NCBI GenBank assembly: GCA_030681645.1 | Contig: JAUXRX010000004.1 | Coordinates: 124,001 to 188,000, forward strand | DNA length: 64,000 nt | Direction: 5' to 3' | Origin: Archangium sp. | Lineage (GTDB): Bacteria; Myxococcota; Myxococcia; Myxococcales; Myxococcaceae | In this document: positions 25,483-34,411 of the stretch, one piece after another | Layout of the letters: each line of letters opens with the position of its first letter | Numbering within the stretch: position 1 is the stretch's first letter | Notes under the pieces: generated by a model | What the model was told of the DNA's origin: nothing | The model's database searches: none | Seen by the model: the letters and a program-made list of their open reading frames with translations, nothing else | Program-made: the position numbers and the translations under genes

Positions 25483-26613
25483 ATGGTGAAGGTGAAGATG
25501 CCGATGCGGTACAGCGCCCTGACCCTCGTCGTCGCGGGGGCGATGAACGCCCTCGCGGCACCGCCCATCACCGGACAGCCGGTGGTGGACAGCCCGACGA
25601 AGGTGTTGGTCTTCCCCATCGAGCGGGGCGCCAAGACACCCTCGCTCACCGAGCCGACGGCGAACTTCCTCAACGACCTCCACACCGAGATCGCCGACTG
25701 CGAGATGTCGTTCACGACCGCCGGCAACTACCACATGGCGCTCAAGGACCTCTGGCCCCTCTACCTGGCGAGGTTCCCCGCTGAAGCCCCCCTGCGCAAC
25801 TGGATGTACAGCACCAGCCCCCCCATCGTCCGTCAGCAGATCACCAACGGCGTGGTGCAGTTCGGGAACGCAGACATGAAGTGCCGGCCCCAGGCGGCCG
25901 CCGCGCCCATCGGCGTGATGAACAACCTGAGCGCCGCCAACCTCAGCGAGGGGGCCCCCATCGCCGTCCTCAAGAACCGCGGCAACGTCATCCTGGTGAA
26001 GAAGGGCAACCCGAAGGGCATCCGTTCCATCTGGGACCTGGGGCGCCCTGGAGTCCAGGTGGTGACGCCCAACCCCACCTCCGAGCCGGGCTCGTTCTCC
26101 AACTACAGCAACACCATCTACAACGTGGCCGCGAACGACCCCGCGCCGCCCTTCGGCGCCACGGCCGATGGCCTGTTCAACTCGATCTTCAACGTGGCCC
26201 CCAACACCTGCGCTGCCTCGCACCACGACGACGAGGACGGCGACGACCACGACGATCACTGCGGGAAGAAGAAGTACGAGAACGAGGCGAAGTGGCTGAT
26301 CGGCACCACCATCCACCACCGCGAAGTCCCCTGGTCCATCGCCTATGGCCACGGCGACGCGTCGGTCATCTTCTACCACCTGGCGCTGCACGCCATGCGC
26401 ACCTTCCCGGACCAGTTCGAGATCGTTCCGCTCGGTGGCACCGTCGAGGCTCCGCAGCCGCTCCCCGGCAACCAGGTCGAGACGACGTACCTCGTGAGGC
26501 TCAAGGGCCCCTTCTCGGCGCGACAGCTCGACGCCACCGAGAAGCTCATCGAGGCGTACCAGTCGCCTGAGTTCACCACGATCCTGCAGAGCCACGGCCT
26601 CACCCGCCCCTAG
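25483..26613 (+). CDS. Periplasmic substrate-binding protein, sulfate-type signature with a Cys-closed Asp/His loop (376 aa)
   Basis: A GGAGGAG site fixes the ATG at 25483. The signal peptide is MVKVKMPMRYSALTLVVAGA, cleaved near ALAAPP. The segment NVILVKKGNPKGIRSIWDLG, then RPGVQVVTPNPTSEPGSFSNY, resembles the KGNPKGI...PGVxVITPNPKTSG signature of sulfate/thiosulfate-binding proteins (Sbp, CysP), so an oxyanion ligand is likely. Unusual is residues 243-260, where two cysteines enclose a run of His, Asp and Glu (HHDDEDGDDHDDH), a probable metal-binding loop. No ABC permease or ATPase gene is near, and a porin and chemoreceptors follow, so the protein may deliver the ligand to a receptor rather than a transporter. 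Confidence 0.75.
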   Translation: MVKVKMPMRYSALTLVVAGAMNALAAPPITGQPVVDSPTKVLVFPIERGAKTPSLTEPTANFLNDLHTEIADCEMSFTTAGNYHMALKDLWPLYLARFPAEAPLRNWMYSTSPPIVRQQITNGVVQFGNADMKCRPQAAAAPIGVMNNLSAANLSEGAPIAVLKNRGNVILVKKGNPKGIRSIWDLGRPGVQVVTPNPTSEPGSFSNYSNTIYNVAANDPAPPFGATADGLFNSIFNVAPNTCAASHHDDEDGDDHDDHCGKKKYENEAKWLIGTTIHHREVPWSIAYGHGDASVIFYHLALHAMRTFPDQFEIVPLGGTVEAPQPLPGNQVETTYLVRLKGPFSARQLDATEKLIEAYQSPEFTTILQSHGLTRP

Positions 26614-26697
26614 CCGGCTCCGCAGCCCCAGCGCCCGCCCACCACCGTCCACCACCGCCGCCCCCGTACCGCTTCGCGTCGCCGAAGGAGCACCCGT

Positions 26698-27867
26698 TTG
26701 TCTCGAGCACTGTTCGTGGTGATGAGTCTGTGGGCGGCGGTCGCTGGGGCGCAGGCGACGGGAGCAGCAGAAGGGGGTCCGCCTGCCCCTCGCCCGGCAG
26801 AAGAGAAGCCGGTCGAGAAGGCCGCCCCCTTCAAGCTCCCCGAGTGGCTCACCCGCTTCAAGGTCTGGGGCTGGGCGAACGTCTACGCCTTCCCCTACTT
26901 CGAGCGAAACTACCCGGACCCGAACAAGAACCTCTTTCGCATCCGCTTCGCGCGGCTGGTCGTCGACTTCTCGCCCCACGACGACTTCACGGCGCGCCTC
27001 CACCTGGCAGGTGAGCAGGCCAGCTCGGCCCTGTTCTTCGACTACTTCGTCACCTGGAAGCGCTTCGACTTCGCCAACGTCACGGTAGGGCAGCAGAAGA
27101 TCATGCTGGGGGCGTCCATCTCGCAGCCGGGCTTCGAGCTCACCATGCTCGACCGCCCGAAGTTCGTCACCCAGTTCACCAAGCAGAACTTCCGCGACAT
27201 CGGCCTGACCGTCCACACCGGGCGCGGTCCCACGCCGCGCGTCTTCGAGTACTCGGTGGGCCTGTACAACGGCACCGGGCGCGTGCCCTTCGCCGCCAAC
27301 GTCCCCAACCGCGGCGACAGCGACCTGTTGCTGGCGGCCCGAGCCGTGGTCAACCCGGCGCCGCTGTTTCTGGGCAAGCAGGCCCGCCTCGCGCTGGGCG
27401 TCACCGGCGCGGTGGAATCGACCGGCGTCTCGCCAGACGCCACCACCGCGCGGAACAACCTGGGCATGGCGCTGGTCCCCTGGGCAACCGCGCGCACGAC
27501 CTACCTGCTGGGCGCCGACCTCAACGTCAGCGGCCTGGGGGGGCTGTGGCTGCTGGGCGAGGTGATGTTCGTTCAGTCCGAAGCGCGGCCGGCCGGCACC
27601 TCGCGGCGGATGCTGGGGTGGTACGTCGAGCTCGGCTACACCCTGCCGGTCTTCGACGGGCTGTTGCAGCCGGTGGCCCGCTTCGAGTGGGCCGACCCGG
27701 ACACCTCGTCCGTCGCCAACGAAGAAGTGGTCGGCTCGGCGGGCCTCAACGTGCGGCCCTTCACCTGGCTGCTGGTGTCCGCGTTCTACAGCCGGGACGC
27801 CCTCATCACCCCCACCGGCGTGCCGATGACCAACCGGGTCGAGCTCCGCCTGCAGGCGAGGTACTGA
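26698..27867 (+). CDS. Outer-membrane porin, phosphate-selective O/P type, 389 aa
   Basis: The start is a TTG at 26698, supported by GAAGGAG seven bases before it and by the resulting signal peptide ([20 protein letters not shown]). After a Pro/Glu linker, the rest is amphipathic beta-strand sequence ([50 protein letters not shown]) ending in aromatic Tyr, as usual for beta-barrels. The pattern fits the OprO/OprP superfamily (PF07396), anion-selective or of broad use. Placed between a binding protein and chemoreceptors, it probably admits the sensed ligand. It overlaps the next gene by one base (TGATG). Confidence 0.75.
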   Translation: MSRALFVVMSLWAAVAGAQATGAAEGGPPAPRPAEEKPVEKAAPFKLPEWLTRFKVWGWANVYAFPYFERNYPDPNKNLFRIRFARLVVDFSPHDDFTARLHLAGEQASSALFFDYFVTWKRFDFANVTVGQQKIMLGASISQPGFELTMLDRPKFVTQFTKQNFRDIGLTVHTGRGPTPRVFEYSVGLYNGTGRVPFAANVPNRGDSDLLLAARAVVNPAPLFLGKQARLALGVTGAVESTGVSPDATTARNNLGMALVPWATARTTYLLGADLNVSGLGGLWLLGEVMFVQSEARPAGTSRRMLGWYVELGYTLPVFDGLLQPVARFEWADPDTSSVANEEVVGSAGLNVRPFTWLLVSAFYSRDALITPTGVPMTNRVELRLQARY

Positions 27868-29054
27868 TGGTCGCCCCGCCCCTGAAGCCAGGAACCCTCG
27901 ACGCCTCCGGCGGTCCGTCGCTGCTCCTGGTGATCCCCGCCGTGAGCCTGCTCATGGTCGCCAGCGTCTGCGGTGCGGCCGTCGCCGCTGCCAGCCACGA
28001 CCCGGCCGTGCGCCAGGACGTGTTGACCTGGAGCGCCGTCGCCGCGGTGGTCGCAGCGCTGGTGGGCTCGTTCGTGCTGCTCCGGGGGGTGCGCTCTCCG
28101 CTGCGCCAGCTGGCCCTCGCCGTGGGGCGTGGCGAGCCTCCGCCGCGCGGGGGGCTGGCCGAGCTCGATGCCCTGGCCCAGGCCAGCGCCGCGCTCTTCG
28201 CGCAGATCGCCGAGCTGGAAGAGGCGATTCGCGAGCCGACGCGCGTGCTCGACCAGTCGATCGCGGGGCTCACCGAGAGCTCGGAAGAGCAGACGAGGAC
28301 CATCACCCGCCAGGCGGCGGCGCTGCAGGAGACCCAGGTCACGGTGCAGGAGATCAAGCAGACCTCGCTGCTCGCGGCGCAGAAGGCCGAGGCGGTGCTC
28401 AAGGTCACCGAGCGGGCGGACCAGCTGGGCAAGGCAGGCGACGCGGCGATCGAGGACACCCTGCAGAGCCTGGTGGCGATGCGGTCGGAGGCCGGCACCA
28501 TCGCCACGAAGATCAACGAGCTCGCCGAGCGCGCCAAGCAGATCGAGGGCATCACCCAGACCGTCAAGGACCTCGCTGATCAGTCGAACATGCTGGCCCT
28601 CAACGCGGCCATCGAGGCCGTCCGCTCGGGAGAGCAGGGCAAAGGTTTCGGCGTGGTCGCCCGGGAGATCCGCTCGCTGGCCGACCAGTCCATCGAGGCG
28701 ACCCGGCAGGTGCGCGAGATCCTCGAAGACATCACCGGGGCCATCGCCAGCACCGTCAGCATCACCCACGCAGGGGCCGAGCGGATGGAATCGGGGCTCA
28801 CCCGCATGCGGGCCACGGGAGAGACGGTGCGCGAGCTCTCGGCCATCGTGCGCGACAACTCGGCGGCGGCCCGGCAGATCGCCGCGGCGGTGAGCCAGCA
28901 GAACGTGGGCATCAGCCAGATCTTCACCGCGGTGGGCGACCTGTCCCAGATGATGGAAGAGACGGTTCGTCGTCTCGACTCGACCAACGCGTCGGTCAGC
29001 ACCATTCGCGACGTGTCGGCGCGCATGTCGCAAGCCGAGCGGGGCCGGCGATGA
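27867..29054 (+). CDS. Methyl-accepting chemoreceptor without a periplasmic sensor domain, 395 aa
   Basis: Two membrane helices (~18-42 and ~54-72) are joined by an ~11-residue loop, too short for a ligand-binding domain. The cytoplasmic part is the usual long coiled coil, with a canonical signalling tip [20 protein letters not shown] then [15 protein letters not shown], which should bind CheA and CheW. Gln/Glu-rich segments on both sides are possible methylation sites for CheR and CheB. It must sense through the membrane, the cytoplasm or a partner such as the neighbouring receptor. It starts inside the porin stop codon and ends overlapping the next receptor (ATGA). Confidence 0.9.
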   Translation: MVAPPLKPGTLDASGGPSLLLVIPAVSLLMVASVCGAAVAAASHDPAVRQDVLTWSAVAAVVAALVGSFVLLRGVRSPLRQLALAVGRGEPPPRGGLAELDALAQASAALFAQIAELEEAIREPTRVLDQSIAGLTESSEEQTRTITRQAAALQETQVTVQEIKQTSLLAAQKAEAVLKVTERADQLGKAGDAAIEDTLQSLVAMRSEAGTIATKINELAERAKQIEGITQTVKDLADQSNMLALNAAIEAVRSGEQGKGFGVVAREIRSLADQSIEATRQVREILEDITGAIASTVSITHAGAERMESGLTRMRATGETVRELSAIVRDNSAAARQIAAAVSQQNVGISQIFTAVGDLSQMMEETVRRLDSTNASVSTIRDVSARMSQAERGRR

Positions 29055-30604
29055 AGGGCCTGCGCTGGTCGCTCCGCCTCAAGTTCGCGGTGGCCCTCGT
29101 CTCGGTCACCACCCTGGCGACCATCGTCTTCACCCTGCAGACCCGCTCGTCGCTCACCGGCTTCGCCGAGGCCAGCCTGCGCCTGCGCGCCGACGAGCTG
29201 ATCGGCTTCCTCGAGGTGGCCGCCACCAGCTCGTTGCTCGCGCAGGACCTGGGGTCCGTCAACGACCTGGTCTCGGGGCTGGCCACCAAGTCCGACGTGG
29301 ATCTCGTCGCCATCGCCAATGAGACCGGCGTCATCGTGGCCAGCTCGACCCCGGACAAGCTCGGCCAGCAGATCGGCGACCTCGTGCCCGCGGTGAGCAG
29401 CGAGCTGCGGCGCCGCGAGCTGGCCATCGCCGGTTCGTCGCAGCCCATCGGCACGGTCCACGTCGAGCTCAACCGCCGCGCGCTCCTCGAGGCCGAGGCG
29501 CAGCTGACCCGGACGATGCTGCTGTTCGGCCTGCTGGTGGTGGGGCTGAGCATCGTGGTGTCGGTGCTGCTGTCGCGGCAGATGACCTTCGGGCTCCTGG
29601 GCGTGGTCCGCTCGGCCCAGGCCATCGCCACCGGCGATCTGACCACCGCGACGCCCGGTGGGAGCAATGACGAGACGGGTGACCTCTCGGTGTCCTTCGA
29701 GGCGATGCGCGAAGCGCTGATTCGGCTGGTGGGCCGCTCCCGCGAGGGGGTCGGCTCCATCCGGGTCGCGATGCGGGTGTCGACCGAGCTGGCCGCCGCG
29801 AACCGCCAGGTCACCGACCAGGTGACCAGCTCGACCCAGCGCACGGTGGCGGGAATTCAACAGCTGACCACCGGCACCGAGCGCACCCGCGAGCGCGCCG
29901 AGATGATGGTCACCCTCTCCCAGGCTTCCGAGACGGCCGTCACCCAGGGCCTCGCCGCGGCCGACTCGTCCATCCAGCAGATGGAGCAGCTCGTCTCGCA
30001 GATCGCCGGCCTCTCGGCCCAGACCCAGCAGGTCGCCGACGCCATGCGCCGGGTGGAGCGCGTCAACGCCACGGTGAGCGAGCTGGCGCGGCAGGCCCAC
30101 CTCGTCTCGGTGAACGCGCGCCTCGAAGCGACCCGCGCCGCGGAATCGGGGCGGACCTTCTCGGAAGTCGCCGGGCAGATGCGGTCGCTCGCCGACAATT
30201 CGCGCGACGGCGCCCGCCGGGTGCAGGAGCTGCTGGGCGAGATCCAGCGCACCTTCGGCGAGGTGGTGCAGACGGTGAACGCGGCGCAGCGCCGGGCCGG
30301 TGAGGCCGGGGCGGTGGCCGCCGACGCCCGCCGCACCCTGAACAACATGGGCGGGGCGCTCAAGGAGTTCGCCGAGGCCGCGCGCGCCATCGCCACCGCG
30401 GCCCAGGAGCAGCAGGCCGGCACCGCCGACCTCGCCCGCTCGTCGTCGGAGATCCGCCAGGCCATCGAACAGCTGGTCAAGGCCTTCCAGGAGATGGCCG
30501 GGGCGGTGGTGCAGGTCGACGCCTTCTCGGCAGACCTGTCCGAGCTGGTGGGCAGCTACCGCGTGCCGGCCCCGGTCGTCGAAAGCAGGGCGAGCGGTCG
30601 ATGA
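29051..30604 (+). CDS. Chemoreceptor with periplasmic sensor, HAMP and a non-canonical signalling tip, 517 aa
   Basis: TM1 (~11-30) and TM2 (~158-178) enclose a ~125-residue periplasmic domain ([20 protein letters not shown], then [19 protein letters not shown]), probably a single Cache-like fold. HAMP follows, then the receptor coiled coil. The hairpin tip reads [20 protein letters not shown], where canonical receptors have [16 protein letters not shown]-x-G-x-G; several CheA/CheW-contact positions differ. It may dock differently or act only as a partner of the tip-competent receptor at 27867. It is coupled by ATGA to the receptor before it and ends at the PhnD-like gene. Confidence 0.88.
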   Translation: MKGLRWSLRLKFAVALVSVTTLATIVFTLQTRSSLTGFAEASLRLRADELIGFLEVAATSSLLAQDLGSVNDLVSGLATKSDVDLVAIANETGVIVASSTPDKLGQQIGDLVPAVSSELRRRELAIAGSSQPIGTVHVELNRRALLEAEAQLTRTMLLFGLLVVGLSIVVSVLLSRQMTFGLLGVVRSAQAIATGDLTTATPGGSNDETGDLSVSFEAMREALIRLVGRSREGVGSIRVAMRVSTELAAANRQVTDQVTSSTQRTVAGIQQLTTGTERTRERAEMMVTLSQASETAVTQGLAAADSSIQQMEQLVSQIAGLSAQTQQVADAMRRVERVNATVSELARQAHLVSVNARLEATRAAESGRTFSEVAGQMRSLADNSRDGARRVQELLGEIQRTFGEVVQTVNAAQRRAGEAGAVAADARRTLNNMGGALKEFAEAARAIATAAQEQQAGTADLARSSSEIRQAIEQLVKAFQEMAGAVVQVDAFSADLSELVGSYRVPAPVVESRASGR

Positions 30605-30633
30605 CGGCCAGCTCGAAAGAACAGGAGCCGAAC

Positions 30634-31515
30634 ATGGGTTTGCGACGAGTCGTGGGTCTGACGTGCCTGCTGTTTTCGCTGGGGGCCCTGCCCGCGGCCG
30701 CCGAGGAATACAGCGTGGCGATCGTTCCCCAGATGGCCCCGGCGAAGCTCGCCCAGGCGTGGATGCCCTTCCTCGAGCGGGTCTCGAAGGAGTCCGGGGT
30801 GAAGCTCAAGTTCGTCACCGCGCCTTCCATCATCGACTTCGAGACGCGGCTCCTGGCCAGCGGCAAAGCCGACTTCGCCTGGTCGAACCCGCTGGACTAC
30901 GTGCTCGCGGCCGAGAAGCACGGGTACGTCGCCATCGCGCGCGAAGCGCAGAACGAGCTCAAGGGCATCGTGGTGGTCAAGGCCGCGGGCCCCCTGAAGA
31001 CCCTCACCGATCTCCGCGGCAAGGCGGTGGTGGTGCCGAAGGGCGGCTTCGCGGCCGACACCCTGGTCCAGGTCGAGCTGGCGCGGGCCGGGCTGGCGGG
31101 CGCGGTCGAGGTGCGCGTGGCGAACACGCACGACAGCGCGTACCTCATGGTGCTCTCGGGGCAGGTCGACGCGGCGGGCGGGGTGCTGCGCACCTTCAAG
31201 GAACTCAGCCCTGCGACCCAGGCGGGCCTGCGGGTGCTGCACAACACCCAGGCCATCACCCCTCACCCCTTCTCCGCCCACCCGCGCGTGCCGGCAGACG
31301 TGGTGAAGCGCGTGCGCGAAGCCATTCTCCGCGTCGGCGCGGAGCCCGCCAACCGCGAGCTCCTGGTGGCCCTCAAGTTCCCCAGCGGCTTCGCGGCCGC
31401 CGAAGACGCCGACTACCAGGACGCGCGGCAGATTCGCGCCAGCCTCGCCGTCGGCGACACGAAGGCCACGCCCCAGGTGCCCGCCCCGAAGGCGGCGCCG
31501 GTTCCCTCGAAGTAG
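30634..31515 (+). CDS. PhnD-like periplasmic phosphate/phosphonate-type binding protein, 293 aa
   Basis: I choose the ATG at 30634, which has CAGGAG seven bases upstream and opens a clean signal peptide (MGLRRVVGLTCLLFSLGALPAAA). An ATG at 30601 overlaps the receptor stop but would add an unneeded hydrophilic tail. The mature part matches PF12974: YSVAIVPQMAPAKLAQAWMP, FAWSNPLDYVLAAEKHGYV, then LRGKAVVVPKGGFAADTLVQ and DAAGGVLRTFKEL. Members bind phosphonate, phosphite or related anions. No phn or ptx transporter genes are present. Its place between a receptor and cheY suggests it presents the ligand to the receptor at 29051. The last ~25 residues are an Ala/Pro/Lys tail. Confidence 0.85.
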   Translation: MGLRRVVGLTCLLFSLGALPAAAEEYSVAIVPQMAPAKLAQAWMPFLERVSKESGVKLKFVTAPSIIDFETRLLASGKADFAWSNPLDYVLAAEKHGYVAIAREAQNELKGIVVVKAAGPLKTLTDLRGKAVVVPKGGFAADTLVQVELARAGLAGAVEVRVANTHDSAYLMVLSGQVDAAGGVLRTFKELSPATQAGLRVLHNTQAITPHPFSAHPRVPADVVKRVREAILRVGAEPANRELLVALKFPSGFAAAEDADYQDARQIRASLAVGDTKATPQVPAPKAAPVPSK

Positions 31516-31537
31516 TTCGGCGCAGCCCAGGAAAGCC

Positions 31538-31903
31538 ATGACCCCCACCGTCCTGCTCATCGACGACAGCCCCTCGATTCGTTCGGTGCTGCGCGTCTAC
31601 CTGATGAACCGGCTCTTCGATTTCGTCGAGGCTTCCGACGGCATGGAAGGGCTGGCGGCCCTGGCGAATCGATCGTTTGCCCTGGTCATCGCCGACGTGC
31701 GCATGCCCAAGCTCGACGGCATCGGCTTCGTGCGCACCATTCGCGCGTCGCCGGCGCCCTTTCGCCAGGTGCCGGTGGTGCTGTTGAGCAGCGCCCGCGA
31801 CCTCGAGGCCGAGGGCCTGAGCGCGGGGGCCACCGCCTTCGTGCACAAGCCCATCGGCCGCGAGGAGCTGTGCCAGATCGTCGATCGGCTGGTGCCCCCG
31901 TGA
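31538..31903 (+). CDS. cheY: Single-domain response regulator (CheY-like), 121 aa
   Basis: A stand-alone receiver: acidic pocket D9-D10, phosphoacceptor D53 in VIADVRMPKLDG, the Ser of VVLLSSARDLE, and the conserved lysine in AFVHKPIGREEL. Length is normal for CheY. As the cluster has no flagellar genes, its output is not a flagellar motor by context; it may feed an unlinked motility system or act as a phosphate sink for CheA. It follows the PhnD-like gene by 22 bases and overlaps the next gene by GTGA. Confidence 0.9.
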   Translation: MTPTVLLIDDSPSIRSVLRVYLMNRLFDFVEASDGMEGLAALANRSFALVIADVRMPKLDGIGFVRTIRASPAPFRQVPVVLLSSARDLEAEGLSAGATAFVHKPIGREELCQIVDRLVPP

Positions 31904-32751
31904 GCGGACCGCGGGTGCTGGTGGTCGACGACAGCGAGGCCGTGCTCGCCTACGCCCGCGCGGCGCTCTCGGGCGCCTACACCGTCGAGACCGCGTCGGA
32001 CGGCGTCGAAGCGCTCGAACGGCTGGCCCAGGCGGTGCCGGCGGTGGTGTTGCTCGACCTGTCGATGCCGCGCATGGGCGGCGACGAGGTGGTGGCGCGC
32101 ATGCGAGCCGACCGCCGGTGGCGCGAGGTGCCCATCATCATCATCTCGTCGGAAGCGGACCGGGCGCGGAAGCTGATCGGTTTGGGCGAAACGAGCTACC
32201 TGCCCAAACCCCTCGACCCGGTGTCGCTCGCGCCCAGGCTGGAAGCGGTGCTGGCCCAGGCGGAGCGGCGGCGGGCGGCAAGCGGGCTCGCGGTGCTCGC
32301 CTTTCAGATCGGCGACACCCGGGCGGCCCTGCCGTTGGACGGCGTCCTGTTGGTGACGCACCAGCCTGCGACGAAGCGGGTGGTCTCGCGCGGCCTCACC
32401 AGCGACCTCTTCGAGCTCCAGGGACGGCTGGTGCTCGTGGTCGACCTCGCGCGGGCGCTGAGGGTCGCGCACCAGCGAAGTGCCGTCGACCGGGCGATGA
32501 TCGTGGTCCGGCACGAGGACCTGCTGGTGGGCCTGAGCGCCGACCGGGTGGAAGACCCCGTCGAGGTGGCTGCCGAGGCCCTGGTGCGCCGCGACCAGCT
32601 CGTGGGGAAAGACCCGCTGCTGTTGCACCGGACGGTGCTGGCGCTGGTGCGCGAGCCCACCGGGGCCCTGGCGGTGCTCGACCCCGCCGCGCTCCTCAAC
32701 AACCGCCTGACGCACCGACTGCGCTCGACGCTGGCCGGGGTCAGCGCATGA
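31900..32751 (+). CDS. REC-CheW fusion (CheV-like with reversed domain order), 283 aa
   Basis: The GTG at 31900 overlaps the cheY stop (GTGA). Residues 1-120 are a receiver with acceptor D53 in VVLLDLSMPRMGG and the late lysine in SYLPKPLDPVSL. Residues ~128-275 are a CheW-like SH3-type domain (LAVLAFQIGDTRAALPLDGV; LFELQGRLVLVVDLARAL; MIVVRHEDLLVGLSADRVED). CheV proteins have CheW first and REC second; here the order is inverted. A role as a phosphorylation-tuned adaptor between receptors and CheA is likely. It overlaps cheR by four bases. Confidence 0.88.
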   Translation: MSGPRVLVVDDSEAVLAYARAALSGAYTVETASDGVEALERLAQAVPAVVLLDLSMPRMGGDEVVARMRADRRWREVPIIIISSEADRARKLIGLGETSYLPKPLDPVSLAPRLEAVLAQAERRRAASGLAVLAFQIGDTRAALPLDGVLLVTHQPATKRVVSRGLTSDLFELQGRLVLVVDLARALRVAHQRSAVDRAMIVVRHEDLLVGLSADRVEDPVEVAAEALVRRDQLVGKDPLLLHRTVLALVREPTGALAVLDPAALLNNRLTHRLRSTLAGVSA

Positions 32752-33908
32752 GCGAGCGGCTCTTCACGCCCCCCTCGCGCCGCGAGCTGGCCGCGCAGGC
32801 CTGCGCCCTGGCCGGGGTGCGCGAGGAGGTGGCGCACCTCAACCTGCGCCACCTGCTGGGTTCGGCCAGGCCGGCTTCCCCTCCGCGTGACCCGACCCTG
32901 CAGCAGGTGCTGGAAGAAGTGACCACGGGAGAGACCTTCTTCTTCCGCCAGTCGGCCCACTTTCACTTCCTCACCCCGCTGCTGCTCGAGTTCGCGCGCC
33001 ACGGGCACGTGCGGGCCTGGAGCGCCGGCTGTTCCACCGGCGAAGAGGCCCACTCGCTGGCCGCGTGGGCGTCTGCGCTGGTCGGCGACCACGCCTCGGT
33101 CGAGGTGCTGGGCACCGACATCGTCGAGAGCCGGCTGTCGATCGCCAGCGCCGGGGTCTACGGCCCGTGGTCGATGCGCAACCACGAGAGCTGCCCCTTC
33201 TCGGTGGTCGAGCGCGACGGCGCCGGGTACCGGGTGCTCCCGGCCGTGCGCCGCCTGACCCGCTTCCTCGTGCACAACCTGCTCGAGCCGCGGCCCCGGG
33301 AAGCCGGCACCTTCGACTTCATCTTCTGCCGAAACGTCCTCATCTACCTCACGCCCGCGGCGGCCACGCACGCGGTGAAGAACCTGCTGAGCGCCCTCAA
33401 GCCCAGGGGCGTGCTCGTCTTCGCCCCCGTCGACCTGGTGGGGCCGCCGGAACAGCTCACCCCGCTCGGGCCACCCGAGCTCAGTTGCTACATGCGGGCC
33501 AGCGAAGCCGCGCCGGCGACGCTGGCGATTCGGCAGCCGCCCGCGCACGCGAAGGCCGCCCCCTCCGCGGCGCCGGTGATGCAACGCACCTCGGTGCTCG
33601 CGCGCGTCATCGAGCGGCACGCCGAGGCGGTGAGCGTGGCCGAGGCCGGGCGGTCCCGCGGCGCGCTGCGCCTGCTCGATGAGCTGAGTGGCGAAGCAGC
33701 CGGCTACGTGCCGGCGCTGCTCGAGCGCGCCCTGCTGAGGTTGCGCCTGGGTGAGAATGGAACGGCCCGGGAACTGGCGGGCGGGGTGCTCGCGCGGCTC
33801 GAGCACCTGGACGCCGACGCCCGGGTCGACGGCCCGGTGCCGCTCAGCGCGGCCTACTACCGGGCGGCGGCCCTGGCGTTGCTCGAGCGCGCGGGGCCGA
33901 AGCGATGA
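32748..33908 (+). CDS. cheR: Chemoreceptor methyltransferase CheR with TPR-like C-terminal extension, 386 aa
   Basis: The N-terminal helical part is short. The SAM-dependent methyltransferase domain (~55-255) has TGETFFFRQSAHFHFL, the SAM-binding SAGCSTGEEAHSLA at ~92-105, VLGTDIVESRL and FIFCRNVLIYL. The C-terminal ~270-386 is helical, with paired repeats (GALRLLDELSGEAAGYVPAL; ALLRLRLGENGTARELAGGV) typical of CheR-TPR fusions, where the extension mediates docking. It methylates glutamates on the two receptors encoded upstream. ATGA overlaps couple it to the genes on both sides. Confidence 0.92.
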   Translation: MSERLFTPPSRRELAAQACALAGVREEVAHLNLRHLLGSARPASPPRDPTLQQVLEEVTTGETFFFRQSAHFHFLTPLLLEFARHGHVRAWSAGCSTGEEAHSLAAWASALVGDHASVEVLGTDIVESRLSIASAGVYGPWSMRNHESCPFSVVERDGAGYRVLPAVRRLTRFLVHNLLEPRPREAGTFDFIFCRNVLIYLTPAAATHAVKNLLSALKPRGVLVFAPVDLVGPPEQLTPLGPPELSCYMRASEAAPATLAIRQPPAHAKAAPSAAPVMQRTSVLARVIERHAEAVSVAEAGRSRGALRLLDELSGEAAGYVPALLERALLRLRLGENGTARELAGGVLARLEHLDADARVDGPVPLSAAYYRAAALALLERAGPKR

Positions 33909-34411
33909 CTTCGCACGACCAGAAGCTGCTCGAACTGCGCGCCGAGCGGCTGCGCAGCGCGCCGGCAGATCGCGCCACCGACGCCTTCTCCACCTGGGTG
34001 GCCGAGTTCAAGCTGGGAGGCGCCTCGTGGGCCGTTCCTCTCGAGGTGCTGCGGGCCGCGGTGAGCATCAGGGCGGTGAGCAGCGTTCCCCTGGCGCCCC
34101 CACCCATCATCGGCATCGTGCGCTACCAGGGCCGGTTGCTCTGCGCGTACAGCCTGGCCGCGCTGCTGGGGGTCAAGCAGTGGGCGAGAGACCCTTCCAT
34201 CATTCTCATCGTCGAGACCGGGGGGCGGCTCGTCGCCGTGGACTGCGAGGAAGCGCCGCGGGCCCTGCCCCTGCCCACCCGCGCGGTCGACGCGGCCAGC
34301 TCTCGTGGAGACGGTTCGCGCCGCGAGGTGATCGCCGAGGGCCGGGCGCCGGTGACCCTCCTCGAGCTCGAGCTGCTCATCCCCCGCGGAAGTCAGAGCC
34401 ATGGCCCGTAA
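33905..34411 (+). CDS. cheW: Adaptor protein CheW, 168 aa
   Basis: A single CheW domain (~28-165): WVAEFKLGGASWAVPLEVLR, then PPPIIGIVRYQGRLLCAYSL and IILIVETGGRLVAVDCEEAP, followed by a beta-strand end. A ~25-residue charged N-terminal tail precedes it. It links receptor tips to CheA. It overlaps cheR by four bases and cheA by eleven. Confidence 0.9.
   Translation: MTSHDQKLLELRAERLRSAPADRATDAFSTWVAEFKLGGASWAVPLEVLRAAVSIRAVSSVPLAPPPIIGIVRYQGRLLCAYSLAALLGVKQWARDPSIILIVETGGRLVAVDCEEAPRALPLPTRAVDAASSRGDGSRREVIAEGRAPVTLLELELLIPRGSQSHGP

Noticed and set aside
20497-26613. A molybdenum unit formed by moaA and a ModA-like binding protein
   Set aside because: The binding protein at 25483 has the sulfate-type KGNPKGI signature, no mod transporter or other moa gene is present, and moaA is divergent from the cluster.
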